64,000 nt of DNA from JAWSUT01 sp033549345 (GTDB lineage Bacteria > Bacillota > Dethiobacteria > Dethiobacterales > Dethiobacteraceae). Positions within the stretch are counted from its first letter, which is position 1; every line of letters begins with the position of its first letter. The stretch is from positions 62,001 to 126,000 of the forward strand of contig JAWSUT010000002.1 of the NCBI GenBank assembly GCA_033549345.1, written 5' to 3'. The notes under the pieces were generated by a model. That model made no database searches and was not told the origin of the DNA. It saw only the letters and a list, made by a program, of their open reading frames with translations. This document shows, in pieces, positions 41,085-50,620 of this stretch. The translations under genes and the position numbers were made by a program.

Positions 41085-41744
41085 GTGCCTGTCACCATTG
41101 GAGGAGCATTGCGGCAAAAAATTATATTTACCGGTAAACAGGTGATGATTACAGGAGATAAAGCCAGCCTGGAATGCAGAGGTAAAATTGTGGAAATTGA
41201 AGGTGATATGCTCATCCTTGAGCTCTTTGCAACCACCGTATATCCTCATGAGATGCTAAGACAGCAAAAAGCGGTGAATGTTTCTTTTGTCGTTTCCGGT
41301 GACGCTACTTATTCGTTTGCAGCGGATGTGTCAAGTTATAATGATACGGCACACATTCTGCAAATCAGGCAGGCTTCCCCCATGGAGAGGACGGACAAAC
41401 GAAAATTTTACCGGCTGAAAACGTCCAAGCTGGTCTACATTGTCAGCGAAACAGAGCAAGGTGAAAGCTGGCTGCAGGCCGGCCTGCTTGATATTTCCCG
41501 CGGCGGCGCCAGTATTCTTTCCCCGGTGCCTGTCAGCTGCGGCTCCGATCTTAAGGTCTGGATTCCTTTGGATGAAGTAGACCATGTTATTGAGACCGTC
41601 AGCCGTGTGGTCCGTGTGCTGGAGGGGGATGAGGGGCAGGTCATTGCCGGCGTGAGCTTTGAGGGCCTTTCTCTGACAGACCAGGAAAAAATCCTGGATT
41701 ACATTCTGAAAGTCTGGAAAGAGAAAAAAAATGAAGAACATTAA
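41085..41744 (+). CDS. PilZ domain protein (YcgR/YpfA-like)
   Basis: 219 residues from GTG 41085 (G-rich site upstream). The N-terminal ~100 residues are a YcgR-like domain; the PilZ domain begins with KRKFYRL (RxxxR c-di-GMP arm) and has DISRGGASI (D/NxSxxG). It should bind cyclic di-GMP and act as a flagellar brake or similar effector. The HD-GYP protein encoded at 50621 could lower the same messenger. It overlaps mutY by 14 bp. Confidence 0.88.
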   Translation: MPVTIGGALRQKIIFTGKQVMITGDKASLECRGKIVEIEGDMLILELFATTVYPHEMLRQQKAVNVSFVVSGDATYSFAADVSSYNDTAHILQIRQASPMERTDKRKFYRLKTSKLVYIVSETEQGESWLQAGLLDISRGGASILSPVPVSCGSDLKVWIPLDEVDHVIETVSRVVRVLEGDEGQVIAGVSFEGLSLTDQEKILDYILKVWKEKKNEEH

Positions 41745-42810
41745 GGCAGAAAAAAAGATGGCTTCCGGTTTCCGCCGGAAGCTTTTACTCTGGTATGACA
41801 AAAACCGGCGGGACCTGCCGTGGCGGCGGGAGTCCGATCCTTACCGGATCTGGCTCTCAGAAGTGATGCTGCAGCAGACACGGGTGGAGGCAGCCACACC
41901 GTATTACCACCGTTTTCTGGCGGCCTATCCCGACCTTTGTTCTCTGGCGGATGCCGGTCAGGATGAGGTACTTAAGCTCTGGGAAGGACTGGGGTATTAC
42001 AGCAGGGCCCGAAATTTTTTGCAGGCTGTGCGGGAAGTGCGGGACAAGTATGGCGGTTCCGTACCGCAGGACCCGGATCAATTTGGTGCCCTAAAAGGTG
42101 TGGGTGATTACACCCGGGCTGCGGTCTGCAGTATTGCTTTTGGCGCAAAGCTGGCAGTTGTGGACGGTAATGTGGTGAGAGTCTGCTGCCGAATGTTTGC
42201 CATTGAAGACGACCCGTCCAAAGCGGCGGTAAAAAAGCAAATCCAGGGGCTGGCCCGGGATTTGCTTGACACGGAAAGGCCGGGAGATTTTAACCAGGCG
42301 CTGATGGAACTGGGCGCACTGATTTGTATTCCCCGGGCACCACGGTGCGGTGACTGCCCTGTTGCGGGTTACTGTGCCGGGCTGGCACAAGGCAGGGTGG
42401 CGGAATTGCCCCTCAGAAAACCGAAGAAAGAACTGCCCCGTGTCTCTCTGGCAGCCGCAGTGATTACCCGCAGCGGAAAATGTCTGGTACGCCGGCGGGA
42501 AAATGACGGGCTGCTGGCATCGCTTTGGGAGTTTCCCAATGTTTGTGTCGACGGGGAAGACGGCCGGGAGCCCGACGAACTGCTTGCGGAACTTTTGGGT
42601 GGCAGGGTTTGCCTGCGGGAGAAGCTGATGGAGCTTTCGCACACGTTTAGCCACCTGCGCTGGGATATTGCTGTTTTTTGCGCGGAGGCCGAAATTAACC
42701 TGCCGGAGAGTGCCGGCCGGTGGGCAGGGCCGCAGGAGTTGGCAAAGATGGCTTTCCCTGCGGTATACCATCCTCTTGTGGATCGGGTTAAAGACAGTTT
42801 AGAGCAATAA
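41731..42810 (+). CDS. mutY: A/G-specific adenine glycosylase MutY
   Basis: 359 residues. Catalytic Glu in LSEVMLQQTRVE, helix-hairpin-helix ALKGVGDYTRAAV, catalytic Asp in AVVDGNVVR, a [4Fe-4S] cluster from CIPRAPRCGDCPVAGYC (C-x6-C-x2-C-x5-C), and a NUDIX-like C-terminal domain that recognises 8-oxoG. It removes adenine mispaired with 8-oxoguanine. Confidence 0.95.
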   Translation: MKNIKAEKKMASGFRRKLLLWYDKNRRDLPWRRESDPYRIWLSEVMLQQTRVEAATPYYHRFLAAYPDLCSLADAGQDEVLKLWEGLGYYSRARNFLQAVREVRDKYGGSVPQDPDQFGALKGVGDYTRAAVCSIAFGAKLAVVDGNVVRVCCRMFAIEDDPSKAAVKKQIQGLARDLLDTERPGDFNQALMELGALICIPRAPRCGDCPVAGYCAGLAQGRVAELPLRKPKKELPRVSLAAAVITRSGKCLVRRRENDGLLASLWEFPNVCVDGEDGREPDELLAELLGGRVCLREKLMELSHTFSHLRWDIAVFCAEAEINLPESAGRWAGPQELAKMAFPAVYHPLVDRVKDSLEQ

Positions 42811-42839
42811 AAAAAGCGACTGTGTAAACAGTCGCTTTT
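42811..42839. terminator. Bidirectional terminator
   Basis: AAAAGCGACTG-TGTAAA-CAGTCGCTTTT between mutY and the convergent tRNA. Confidence 0.9.
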
Positions 42840-42850
42840 GTGCGTTTTTA

Positions 42851-42925
42851 TGGTGTGCCCACAGGGATTCGAACCCCGACTTCAGGCTCCGGAGGCCTGC
42901 GTGATATCCCTTTCACCATGGGCAC
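42851..42925 (-). tRNA. tRNA-Arg (anticodon CCG)
   Basis: 75 nt including encoded CCA. On the minus strand: acceptor GTGCCCA/TGGGCAC, D arm with GGTGAAAGGGATATC, anticodon arm CAGGC-CTCCGGA-GCCTG (anticodon CCG, reading CGG) and T arm CGGGG-TTCGAAT-CCCTG. Confidence 0.95.
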
Positions 42926-43042
42926 AAGTGCATAGACTATAATAACATTCCAAGGGGAAAAAGTCAAACAAAACCGGGCGGGAATCTCTACCATGGCCTT
43001 GGGCATACTATAGCGAAAAATCTTTTTACGGAGCGGATTACA

Positions 43043-44149
43043 TTGGACAGGCCGCGGGTATTGACGGTTGTGCGCCCGACGGAAGGCGGCATCCGGGCTC
43101 ATCTTAAGAACCTGCTCGAAAATCTAAGCGGTGAGTTTTCTTTTGTGCTCGCCTGCCCGCCGGATGAAGCCGACTGGTTTGCGCACAGCGGCTGGGAGGT
43201 CATCCCTGTGAGTCTCACCGGAACACTTTATCCGGCAGGTGACCTGCAAACTATGAGAGAGCTGTTTACCGCCATGCGCAGCGGACGGTTTTCCCTGGTA
43301 CATGCCCACGGGTTTAAAGCCGGCTTTGTTGCCCGGCCGGTATCCCGTCTGTGTGGGGTACCCTGCCTGATGACAGTGCACGGTGGCTTTGCCCATGCCG
43401 AGGCTTCCCGTTGGGGCCGTATCTACAAAACGGCAGAACGTTTTCTTTCCCGTTGGGGCACAGGTTATATTGCCGTATCCGGATGGCTGGCAGAGGAACT
43501 GTCACGAGCATACCACGTTCCCGGAGAACAGATTACTGTCATTCCCAACGGAATAGTGTTTCCGCCGCTTACCGGGAAGTGGCGGGCTGCTGCCAAAGGT
43601 GAATTCCTGGTGGGCACGGTGGCAAGGCTTGCTCCGCAAAAAGGCGTCGAATATTTTCTGCGTGCAGCTGCTATATTAAAGGAACGTTTTGGGCATATCC
43701 GCTTTATCGTGGCCGGCGAGGGGCCGCTGCGGTCTTCTCTTGAACTGCTTTGCCGGCAGCTTTCCCTTGATGGACGGGTGAGTTTCACCGGCTACTGCCA
43801 TGATGTGCCGTCTCTTTTACAGCGGCTTGATGTTTTTGTGCTGCCTTCTCTCAGTGAGGGGCAGGGTATTACCATCCTGGAGGCGATGGCGGCCGGTTGC
43901 CCTGTTGTGGCCAGTGCCACGGGAGGAATAACAGAGCTGGTTCAGCACGGTAAAACCGGACTGTTGGCGGCGCCGGGGAACCCGGATGAGTTAGCCGTCC
44001 GGATTGCAGAGCTATTGAAAAACCCCGCGTTGGCAGATGAGCTTGCCAAGCGGGGAAAAGAGAATGCCGCGCATTATGATTTGTCTGTGATGATTGACAG
44101 AACCCGTAAGTTGTATAATTCTGTGATGGAAGGGGGCCGGCCTGTATGA
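43043..44149 (+). CDS. Glycosyltransferase family 4 protein
   Basis: 368 residues from TTG 43043 (GGAG upstream). GT-B fold: GGIRAHLKNLLENL at the N-terminal Gly loop, VHAHGFKAGF, VARLAPQKGVEYFLRA and PSLSEGQGITILEAMAAGCP in the donor domain. It transfers a sugar from a nucleotide donor, probably to a cell-surface glycan. Its stop overlaps the start of a large membrane protein (ATGA), suggesting a shared surface-polymer role. Confidence 0.88.
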   Translation: MDRPRVLTVVRPTEGGIRAHLKNLLENLSGEFSFVLACPPDEADWFAHSGWEVIPVSLTGTLYPAGDLQTMRELFTAMRSGRFSLVHAHGFKAGFVARPVSRLCGVPCLMTVHGGFAHAEASRWGRIYKTAERFLSRWGTGYIAVSGWLAEELSRAYHVPGEQITVIPNGIVFPPLTGKWRAAAKGEFLVGTVARLAPQKGVEYFLRAAAILKERFGHIRFIVAGEGPLRSSLELLCRQLSLDGRVSFTGYCHDVPSLLQRLDVFVLPSLSEGQGITILEAMAAGCPVVASATGGITELVQHGKTGLLAAPGNPDELAVRIAELLKNPALADELAKRGKENAAHYDLSVMIDRTRKLYNSVMEGGRPV

Positions 44150-46314
44150 AAAGGGCGTTGGTTGCAGGTCTGTTTACTGTTATTATTTTTTTACTGCCGG
44201 CCCGTTGCCTGGCGCAGGCAAAGGTGGTTATTGTTACACTGACCCGGGCCGGACTGGAGCAGGCTGCGGCTGACCAGGCTATGGCTCCCTGGCTGGCGCG
44301 CGGTTCCGTGGCACTGATGAATATTTCCACAGCAGCACGCTCAACAAGCGGGCATATCTATGTTACAGCCGGGGCAGGCTCGCGGGCTGTGGCGGCAGAA
44401 AGTGCGAAACTGGCTTTTAATGCGGATGAGGAACATGCCGGGACTGCGGTAAAAGATCTTTTCCTCAGGCATCTGGGGGAAAAGCCTGCCGGGCAGGTCC
44501 TGCATCTGGGAATGACAGAAATTGTGGGCCTGAACAGGACACTGCAGCATCCGGTCAGCCCGGGCCTGCTGGGAGATGCTCTTCGAAAAGGCGGTAAAGT
44601 AACAGCCGTCATCGGTAATGCCGACGGGCAGGGACTAAACCGCGAGGCGGCGGCCATTCTGGCAGACAGCCGGGGGGAGATTGCCCTGGGCAATGTGGGA
44701 AAAAGTATTCTAACGCGGGATGATTTGTTCCCCTTTGGCTGGCGCATCGACAGAGTGAAGGCATGGCAGCTTTTTAGGGAGGTATATCCCGTGGCGGACG
44801 TGATTCTGGTGGACTGGGGTGATCTGGCGCGTCTTGACGAGTACCGCCCGCTATTGAGTGACTCTGTGGCTGCGGCGTTGACAGAGGAAATCTTTGCCGA
44901 TGTATCGTGGTTTCTGACACGGGTTTTTGCCGGCCTTGCTCCGGAAGATATTTTAATTATATTATTTCCGTCCCCCGCGCCTCTAAACGGCAGCGGCGGG
45001 CAGTTGGGTATGCTGGCTGCCCTGGGCAGGCCGTTTCCTCCGGGGGGCTTGCTCTCATCGGCCACCACCAGGCGGCCGGGTATCGTGGCGATTACTGATG
45101 TGGCACCGTTTGTGCTGCAGCAGGCGGGTTTGCCGGCACCGGGAGGTATGCTGGGCAGAGCAATCAGTGTGGTCTCACTTGGCGGCGTGCCGGCACTTTT
45201 ACGGATGCAGGACGAGATTGTCCGTGTTTTCCGGCTCCGGCCACCGCTGATGAAGACCTATGTGTTTTTTCAGATTGTAATTGTGCTTGGTGCGCTTTTG
45301 AATCTGTTTGTGCGGATTGTTCCCATCAGATGGTTTGAAGGTCCGCTGCTGGGCCTTTTGGCTTTTCCACTGATGGTTCTGTATCTGCCGCTGCACAAAA
45401 TTTCCCTTGTCCCCGGGTTTGTGCTGACGGCTGCGGTGGTCGCTGCTGCCGTGGTGATTCTACAGCGTTTGCTGTCAGATCCGGTGCAGAGATTCGCCGC
45501 TGTTGCCGCGGCAACGTCTTTGTCTCTTGTGGTGGATATTTTGCGTAATGCGCAACTGATGAAGGTGTCTGTACTGGGGTACGATGCCATTTCAGGCGCA
45601 CGCTATTACGGGCTTGGTAATGAGTATATGGGTGTATTGGTGGGAACGACTGTTTTGGCTGCTGCGGCAGTTTCATCGCTGCTTCCGCAGGTGCGCAGGA
45701 TGTTGCTCCCGCTGACCGCACTTTATTTTTTTGCCGTGGTGCTGATAATCGTCTCTCCCGGGGGCGGTGCCAATTTTGGGGGAACACTAACGGCGCTGAT
45801 TGCATTTATTGTCACGTTGGCAGTGCTGGGACAGGTGCGGCCGGGCTGGAAAAGTGCATCGGCTGTTCTGATGGGCCTGGTACTGTTTGCCGGTATCGCC
45901 GTCTTTTTGAATACACGCGTGCCGCTTTCGGCCCAGTCACATTTGGGCAGGACACTGTCGCTTGTGCAGCAGGACGGCTGGCAGGCGCTGCGCGACGTGG
46001 CTTCCCGCAAAGCGGCCATGAATGTGCGTCTGTTTCGCTATTCCCAGTGGAGCCGGGCTTTTCTGGTGTTCCTTGGGATGCTGACGGTACTGTTTTTTCG
46101 GCCGCGTGCCGTGCTGCAGGACCTGCACCGTCTTTACCCGCAGCTGGCAGCGGGATTCCTGGGAATTATTGCCGGAAGCATTACGGCCTTTCTGGTCAAT
46201 GATTCAGGGGTCGTTGCAGCAGCCACCACGCTGCTTTATGCCGGTGTGCCGATTATTTTGCTTGCTGCGCGTTTACTGGAAAAAAGTCTGTTGAACGCAC
46301 AGGATGATAAATAA
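44146..46314 (+). CDS. Large membrane protein with N-terminal extracellular domain
   Basis: 722 residues: signal peptide (1-23), an extracellular region (~24-370) with features that faintly recall alkaline phosphatase-like folds (KVVIVTLTRAGLE, ARSTSGHIYVTAGAGS, ILVDWGDL), then about ten to eleven membrane helices. GARYYGLGNEYMGVL between helices is strikingly polar and may be a conserved active or binding loop. It is coupled to a GT4 glycosyltransferase by a 4-bp overlap, so a role in a surface polymer is likely. No named family is assigned. Confidence 0.7.
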   Translation: MKRALVAGLFTVIIFLLPARCLAQAKVVIVTLTRAGLEQAAADQAMAPWLARGSVALMNISTAARSTSGHIYVTAGAGSRAVAAESAKLAFNADEEHAGTAVKDLFLRHLGEKPAGQVLHLGMTEIVGLNRTLQHPVSPGLLGDALRKGGKVTAVIGNADGQGLNREAAAILADSRGEIALGNVGKSILTRDDLFPFGWRIDRVKAWQLFREVYPVADVILVDWGDLARLDEYRPLLSDSVAAALTEEIFADVSWFLTRVFAGLAPEDILIILFPSPAPLNGSGGQLGMLAALGRPFPPGGLLSSATTRRPGIVAITDVAPFVLQQAGLPAPGGMLGRAISVVSLGGVPALLRMQDEIVRVFRLRPPLMKTYVFFQIVIVLGALLNLFVRIVPIRWFEGPLLGLLAFPLMVLYLPLHKISLVPGFVLTAAVVAAAVVILQRLLSDPVQRFAAVAAATSLSLVVDILRNAQLMKVSVLGYDAISGARYYGLGNEYMGVLVGTTVLAAAAVSSLLPQVRRMLLPLTALYFFAVVLIIVSPGGGANFGGTLTALIAFIVTLAVLGQVRPGWKSASAVLMGLVLFAGIAVFLNTRVPLSAQSHLGRTLSLVQQDGWQALRDVASRKAAMNVRLFRYSQWSRAFLVFLGMLTVLFFRPRAVLQDLHRLYPQLAAGFLGIIAGSITAFLVNDSGVVAAATTLLYAGVPIILLAARLLEKSLLNAQDDK

Positions 46315-46431
46315 TCAAAGGTGTTTAACCGTAAAATATCCACAGAGGCAGGATTCACCCGGTATAAATGGAATATAGTAAGCGGCCCAGTTCTTGGAAC
46401 TGTGGTGAATGTTGGTGAAGGAGGACGTAAT

Positions 46432-47709
46432 TTGGCTACTTTTCAGCGTAATCGTTTGCAAAACGGCATAAACATGTATATTCACCCGACGAAAAAATTT
46501 AAAACCATTCTGGTACAGCTTATTTTCCACCGCCACCTGCGTGAAGAGGATGTGACACTCAGTGCTCTTTTACCTTCGGTTTTGCAGCGGGGCAGTGAGA
46601 AATACCCCACCAGAATGAAGCTGGCTCTTCGCCTGGAGGAGCTCTACGGAACGGAACTGATGGCGGAAATTGTGAAAAAAGGGGAGCGCCAACTGATTGC
46701 TTTTACCATGGATCTGGTTCACGACCAGTTCTTGCCCGGTGAAAGCCGCCTGCTGCGGCAGGCGCTGGAAATCTTTAGCGATATTGTCGGCAACCCTGTG
46801 GTTGAAGGCGAAGCATTTAAAGAAAACTTCGTCAGCCAGGAAAGAGAACAGCATGAAAAGGTAATTAAAGGGCTGATTAATGACAAGATTGCATACTCGG
46901 TGGAGCGGTGTCTGCAGGCCATGTGCCGGGAAGAACCGTTTGGTGTCTTTAAGTACGGCAGCGTGGAGCGTCTCAGGGAAATTGACAATACCTCTTTGTA
47001 TCGTTTCTACCGCAGTTTTCTATCTGAAAGCCCCGCTGATTTACATATCATCGGTGATGTGGACCCGGCGGCTGTCACTGCCCTGGCGGAAGAGATTTTC
47101 AACTTTGAACGCACGGCAACAGAGACTGTGCCGGCCACGCAGATCAACAGGGATGTCAAAGATGTGCGCTATGTAACAGAAGAACTGGATGTCAGCCAGG
47201 GTAAACTTGTGCTCGGTTTTCGTACCGGCCTCACTTACGGTGACGACGATTATTTTCCTCTTTTAATGTATAACGGTATTCTGGGCGCGTTCCCCCACTC
47301 AAAGCTTTTCCAGAATGTGCGGGAAAAAGCAAGCCTGGCTTATTACGCCTATTCGCGCCTGGAAAAACACAAAGGCCTGATGCTGATTTCGTCGGGAATT
47401 GAAGTGAAACATTATGAACAGGCCCTGGAAATTATCCGTAAACAGACCGGGGACATGGTCAAAGGCGATTTCAGCGAAGAAGACTTTACGAATACAAAAA
47501 ACGGCCTACGCAACCAGTTTCTGGTGGAAGAAGACAATCCGGGGCTAATCATCAACAGGGCGCTGGACGGGATGCTTGCCGGCCGCAAAGAAGATACGGC
47601 AACGCTTTTAGAACGGCTGGATGCGGTGACGCATGAAGATGTGGCCCGTGTGGCAGCCGGGATTCAGCTGGATACTGTCTACTTCCTGACAAAAAAAGGG
47701 GGTGCCTAA
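46432..47709 (+). CDS. yfmF: M16 family protein YfmF (non-catalytic subunit)
   Basis: 425 residues from TTG 46432 (AAGGAGG 6 nt upstream); the longer frame from 46321 lacks support. It has the M16 insulinase-like two-domain fold but no HxxEH zinc motif (LIFHRHLREED occupies that region), as in B. subtilis YfmF. The R/Y-pair region FQNVREKASLAYYAYS, used in substrate binding, is present. It pairs with the catalytic YmfH-like protein encoded next. Confidence 0.88.
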   Translation: MATFQRNRLQNGINMYIHPTKKFKTILVQLIFHRHLREEDVTLSALLPSVLQRGSEKYPTRMKLALRLEELYGTELMAEIVKKGERQLIAFTMDLVHDQFLPGESRLLRQALEIFSDIVGNPVVEGEAFKENFVSQEREQHEKVIKGLINDKIAYSVERCLQAMCREEPFGVFKYGSVERLREIDNTSLYRFYRSFLSESPADLHIIGDVDPAAVTALAEEIFNFERTATETVPATQINRDVKDVRYVTEELDVSQGKLVLGFRTGLTYGDDDYFPLLMYNGILGAFPHSKLFQNVREKASLAYYAYSRLEKHKGLMLISSGIEVKHYEQALEIIRKQTGDMVKGDFSEEDFTNTKNGLRNQFLVEEDNPGLIINRALDGMLAGRKEDTATLLERLDAVTHEDVARVAAGIQLDTVYFLTKKGGA

Positions 47710-47710
47710 A

Positions 47711-49003
47711 ATGACACGGATAATTGAGAACACGCTTCTGAAAGAAAAGATTTTTGTCCGCCGTGTCGAGCCCGGCCTGGAAGTATTTGTGCTCCCCAAA
47801 AAAGGCTACAGAAAAAAGTATGCCACATACGCTACAAATTTTGGCTCCATTGATTCCCGCTTTGTTGTGGAGGGAGAAGACCGGGAGCTTACCGTGCCTG
47901 ACGGCGTAGCCCATTTCCTCGAGCATAAACTGTTTGAGGATGAGGACGGCAATGTATTTGACCGGTTTGCCAAGCTTGGTGCTTCGAGCAACGCGTTTAC
48001 CAATTTCACAAACACCGCATATCTCTTTTCCGCAACAGAACATTTCTCTGAAGGCCTGGAAATCCTGCTGGATTTTGTGCAAACGCCATATTTTACGGCA
48101 GAGAGCGTGGAAAAAGAAAAAGGGATTATTGAGCAGGAAATCCGGATGTATGAAGACAACCCGCAGTGGCGTATCTTCTTTAATTTGTTGGATGCCTTAT
48201 ATAAAGAGCATCCCGTTCAGAAAGATATTGCCGGTACGGTAGAGAGTATCCGCGAAATAGACAAAGATGTGCTCTATAAGTGCTACCGGACCTTCTACCA
48301 TCCGAGCAATATGGCTGTCTTTGTTGTGGGAGATGTGGATCCTGAACGCATCCTGGACCAGGTGGAAGCAAACATTGCCGGACGTAATTACAAACCCCTG
48401 GGAGAAATTAAACGTTTTTATCCGCAAGAACCGTACGAACTGGACAGGGATACTATTGAGCAGGAACTGGTTATCTCCCAGCCGATGCTCAATCTGGGCT
48501 TTAAGGAACGCGATATCGGTTATGACGGGATGGAGCTCTTTAAACGGGAACTGGCCACGTCCCTTGTGCTGGAAGTTGTGTTCGGCTCCAGCTCTGCCCT
48601 GTACAATGAGCTTTATGAAGATGGGCTCATTGATGATGAGTTTGATGCGGGCTATGTTGCCGAGAAAGGGTACGGGCACACCATCGTGGGCGGCGAAACA
48701 GCCGACCCCGACAAGCTTTTTGAGCGGCTTGCAGCCGGAATCAGAAAAGCGCGGCAGGAGGGTATTTCTAACGCAACATTTGAGCACCACCGCAGCAAAA
48801 TGATGGGTGAGTTTCTCAAGAGTTTTAACTCCCTGGAGTTTATTGCCAACAATTTTCTTGCTTATCATTTCCGCAAAATCAATTTCTTTGATTATCTGAA
48901 TGTGCTGCAGGGACTGTCCACAGATGATGTAAACAGACGCCTTAGTGAACATCTGACTGAAGAAAGCATGGCCCGTTCACTGATTTTGCCGAAAAAAGCA
49001 TAA
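47711..49003 (+). CDS. ymfH: M16 family metallopeptidase YmfH
   Basis: 430 residues from ATG 47711 (GGGGGTG upstream; the GTG at 47702 overlaps the site). The inverted zinc motif HFLEH in GVAHFLEHKLFED and the distal Glu in EKEKGIIEQEIRMYED are present, so this is the active subunit. In Bacillus the YfmF/YmfH pair is linked to elongation factor P modification and small-peptide processing. Starts 1 bp after the yfmF stop. Confidence 0.9.
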   Translation: MTRIIENTLLKEKIFVRRVEPGLEVFVLPKKGYRKKYATYATNFGSIDSRFVVEGEDRELTVPDGVAHFLEHKLFEDEDGNVFDRFAKLGASSNAFTNFTNTAYLFSATEHFSEGLEILLDFVQTPYFTAESVEKEKGIIEQEIRMYEDNPQWRIFFNLLDALYKEHPVQKDIAGTVESIREIDKDVLYKCYRTFYHPSNMAVFVVGDVDPERILDQVEANIAGRNYKPLGEIKRFYPQEPYELDRDTIEQELVISQPMLNLGFKERDIGYDGMELFKRELATSLVLEVVFGSSSALYNELYEDGLIDDEFDAGYVAEKGYGHTIVGGETADPDKLFERLAAGIRKARQEGISNATFEHHRSKMMGEFLKSFNSLEFIANNFLAYHFRKINFFDYLNVLQGLSTDDVNRRLSEHLTEESMARSLILPKKA

Positions 49004-49141
49004 GGCGACATGTCCGGCCGGACTCCCTGGAGTTCGGCCGATTCCGTAAAAAGGTAAAATGCCGTAATAACAAGTTGTAAAGAAGGACTTTTGGGTTTAT
49101 AGTGGAATAGAAATATATTCCCGACACGAGGAGATGGACGT

Positions 49142-50530
49142 ATGGAGAAATTAATAAAACTTACCGACCTGCCGGAATTGTCACGCGGGCAGGTCAGGGA
49201 AAATTTTAAGACACATATGAACCCGGGGTTATGCACACTGATGGGTTTGCTGGATTTTGACAAGCTCTATGTCAAAGCTGAAGGTGTTCATGTCTGGGAT
49301 ATGGACGGCAACCGCTATCTGGATTTTCTCGGCGGCTACGGTTCACTGAACCTGGGACACAACCATCCCCGGATTATTGAAGCCCTGGAAACATACAGTA
49401 CGATGCCGAACCTGCTGCAGGCTTCCATGGGTGTTGCCGCCAGTACGCTGGCCCACAACCTGGCACAGATTACACCGGGTAAACTAAACAATACCTTTTT
49501 CTGCAACAGTGGTGCCGAAGCGGTGGAAGGAGCCATTAAACTGGCCCGCATTGCCACCGGGCGGCCGCGGATTCTTTCCTGCCGCAGCGGTTTTCACGGC
49601 AAGACGCTGGGCTCGCTTTCCGTTACGGGGCGTGAAAAATATCAGATTGGCTTTGAGCCGCTGCTGCCGGCCTGCAGTGTGGTAGATTTTTGCGGGCTGC
49701 AGGAGTTGGAGGAGCAGCTTTCAACCAGAGATGTCGCTGCGTTTATTGTGGAGCCAATACAGGGTGAGGGCGGAATTATCATTCCGCCGGAGGGCTACCT
49801 TAAAAAGGCGCAGGATCTCTGCCATAAATACGGTGCGCTCTTTATTGCTGATGAAATCCAGACCGGACTGGGACGTACAGGAAAAATGTTTGCCTCGGAA
49901 ATCGAGGGGATTGAGCCGGATATACTCTGCCTGGCCAAATCGCTTGGCGGCGGTATTATGCCCATCGGGGCCGTGATAACCACGCAGGAACTCTGGAATA
50001 AGGCGTATGGCGGGATTGAAAAGTGTCTCCTGCATACATCCACCTTTGGCGGGAATACATGGGCCGCTGTGGCCGGTCTGGCCACGCTGGAAGTGATTTA
50101 TGAAGAAGATTTGTGCAACCGTGCTGCCGAAATGGGAGAACACCTGCTTTCAGGGCTGCGTACTCTGCAGGAGCGTTTCCCGATTATCCGGGATGTGAGG
50201 GGAAGAGGGCTTTTGGTGGGAATCGAATTTGAACAGCCGGCCAAGGGTATCATGGCAAAAGTGGCCGGCGCAGTCAACAAGCTCTCTAATGAGTACCTGG
50301 GTGCCATGGTGGCGGGTGTACTGCTGAATCAGTATAAAATTATTACCGCCTACACGTTAAACAATCCCAATGTGGTCCGCCTGGAACCGCCGCTGATGGT
50401 AACCAGAGAGCAGATCGACTCGGTGTTAAACGCTTTGGAAGAGACATTTACCAGGAACAAATCTCTGCTCGGGTTTGGACTGACGTCAGGGAAAACTCTG
50501 GTGTCGGGATTATTCGGCAAGAAAAACTAA
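49142..50530 (+). CDS. Class III aminotransferase (putrescine/ornithine-type)
   Basis: 462 residues. PLP contacts CNSGAEAVEGAIKLAR and the D-E/Q pair FIADEIQTGLGRTG; the Schiff-base lysine is in CLAKSLGGGIMPIGA. The N-terminal MNPGL...YLDFLGGYGSLNLGHNHP and C-terminal ITAYTLNNPNVVRLEPPL resemble putrescine aminotransferase (PatA/YgjG) more than acetylornithine enzymes. It would move an amino group from a diamine or omega-amino acid to a 2-oxoacid. Single gene with GAGGAG upstream. Confidence 0.85.
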   Translation: MEKLIKLTDLPELSRGQVRENFKTHMNPGLCTLMGLLDFDKLYVKAEGVHVWDMDGNRYLDFLGGYGSLNLGHNHPRIIEALETYSTMPNLLQASMGVAASTLAHNLAQITPGKLNNTFFCNSGAEAVEGAIKLARIATGRPRILSCRSGFHGKTLGSLSVTGREKYQIGFEPLLPACSVVDFCGLQELEEQLSTRDVAAFIVEPIQGEGGIIIPPEGYLKKAQDLCHKYGALFIADEIQTGLGRTGKMFASEIEGIEPDILCLAKSLGGGIMPIGAVITTQELWNKAYGGIEKCLLHTSTFGGNTWAAVAGLATLEVIYEEDLCNRAAEMGEHLLSGLRTLQERFPIIRDVRGRGLLVGIEFEQPAKGIMAKVAGAVNKLSNEYLGAMVAGVLLNQYKIITAYTLNNPNVVRLEPPLMVTREQIDSVLNALEETFTRNKSLLGFGLTSGKTLVSGLFGKKN

Positions 50531-50620
50531 ATAAGGAAAATATTTGCCATAAGCAGGAAAAAAGTCCCTTTTGTCGAAATATCAGGTAAGTGCTTGATTT
50601 TCGTCAGGAGGGACTTTTAC

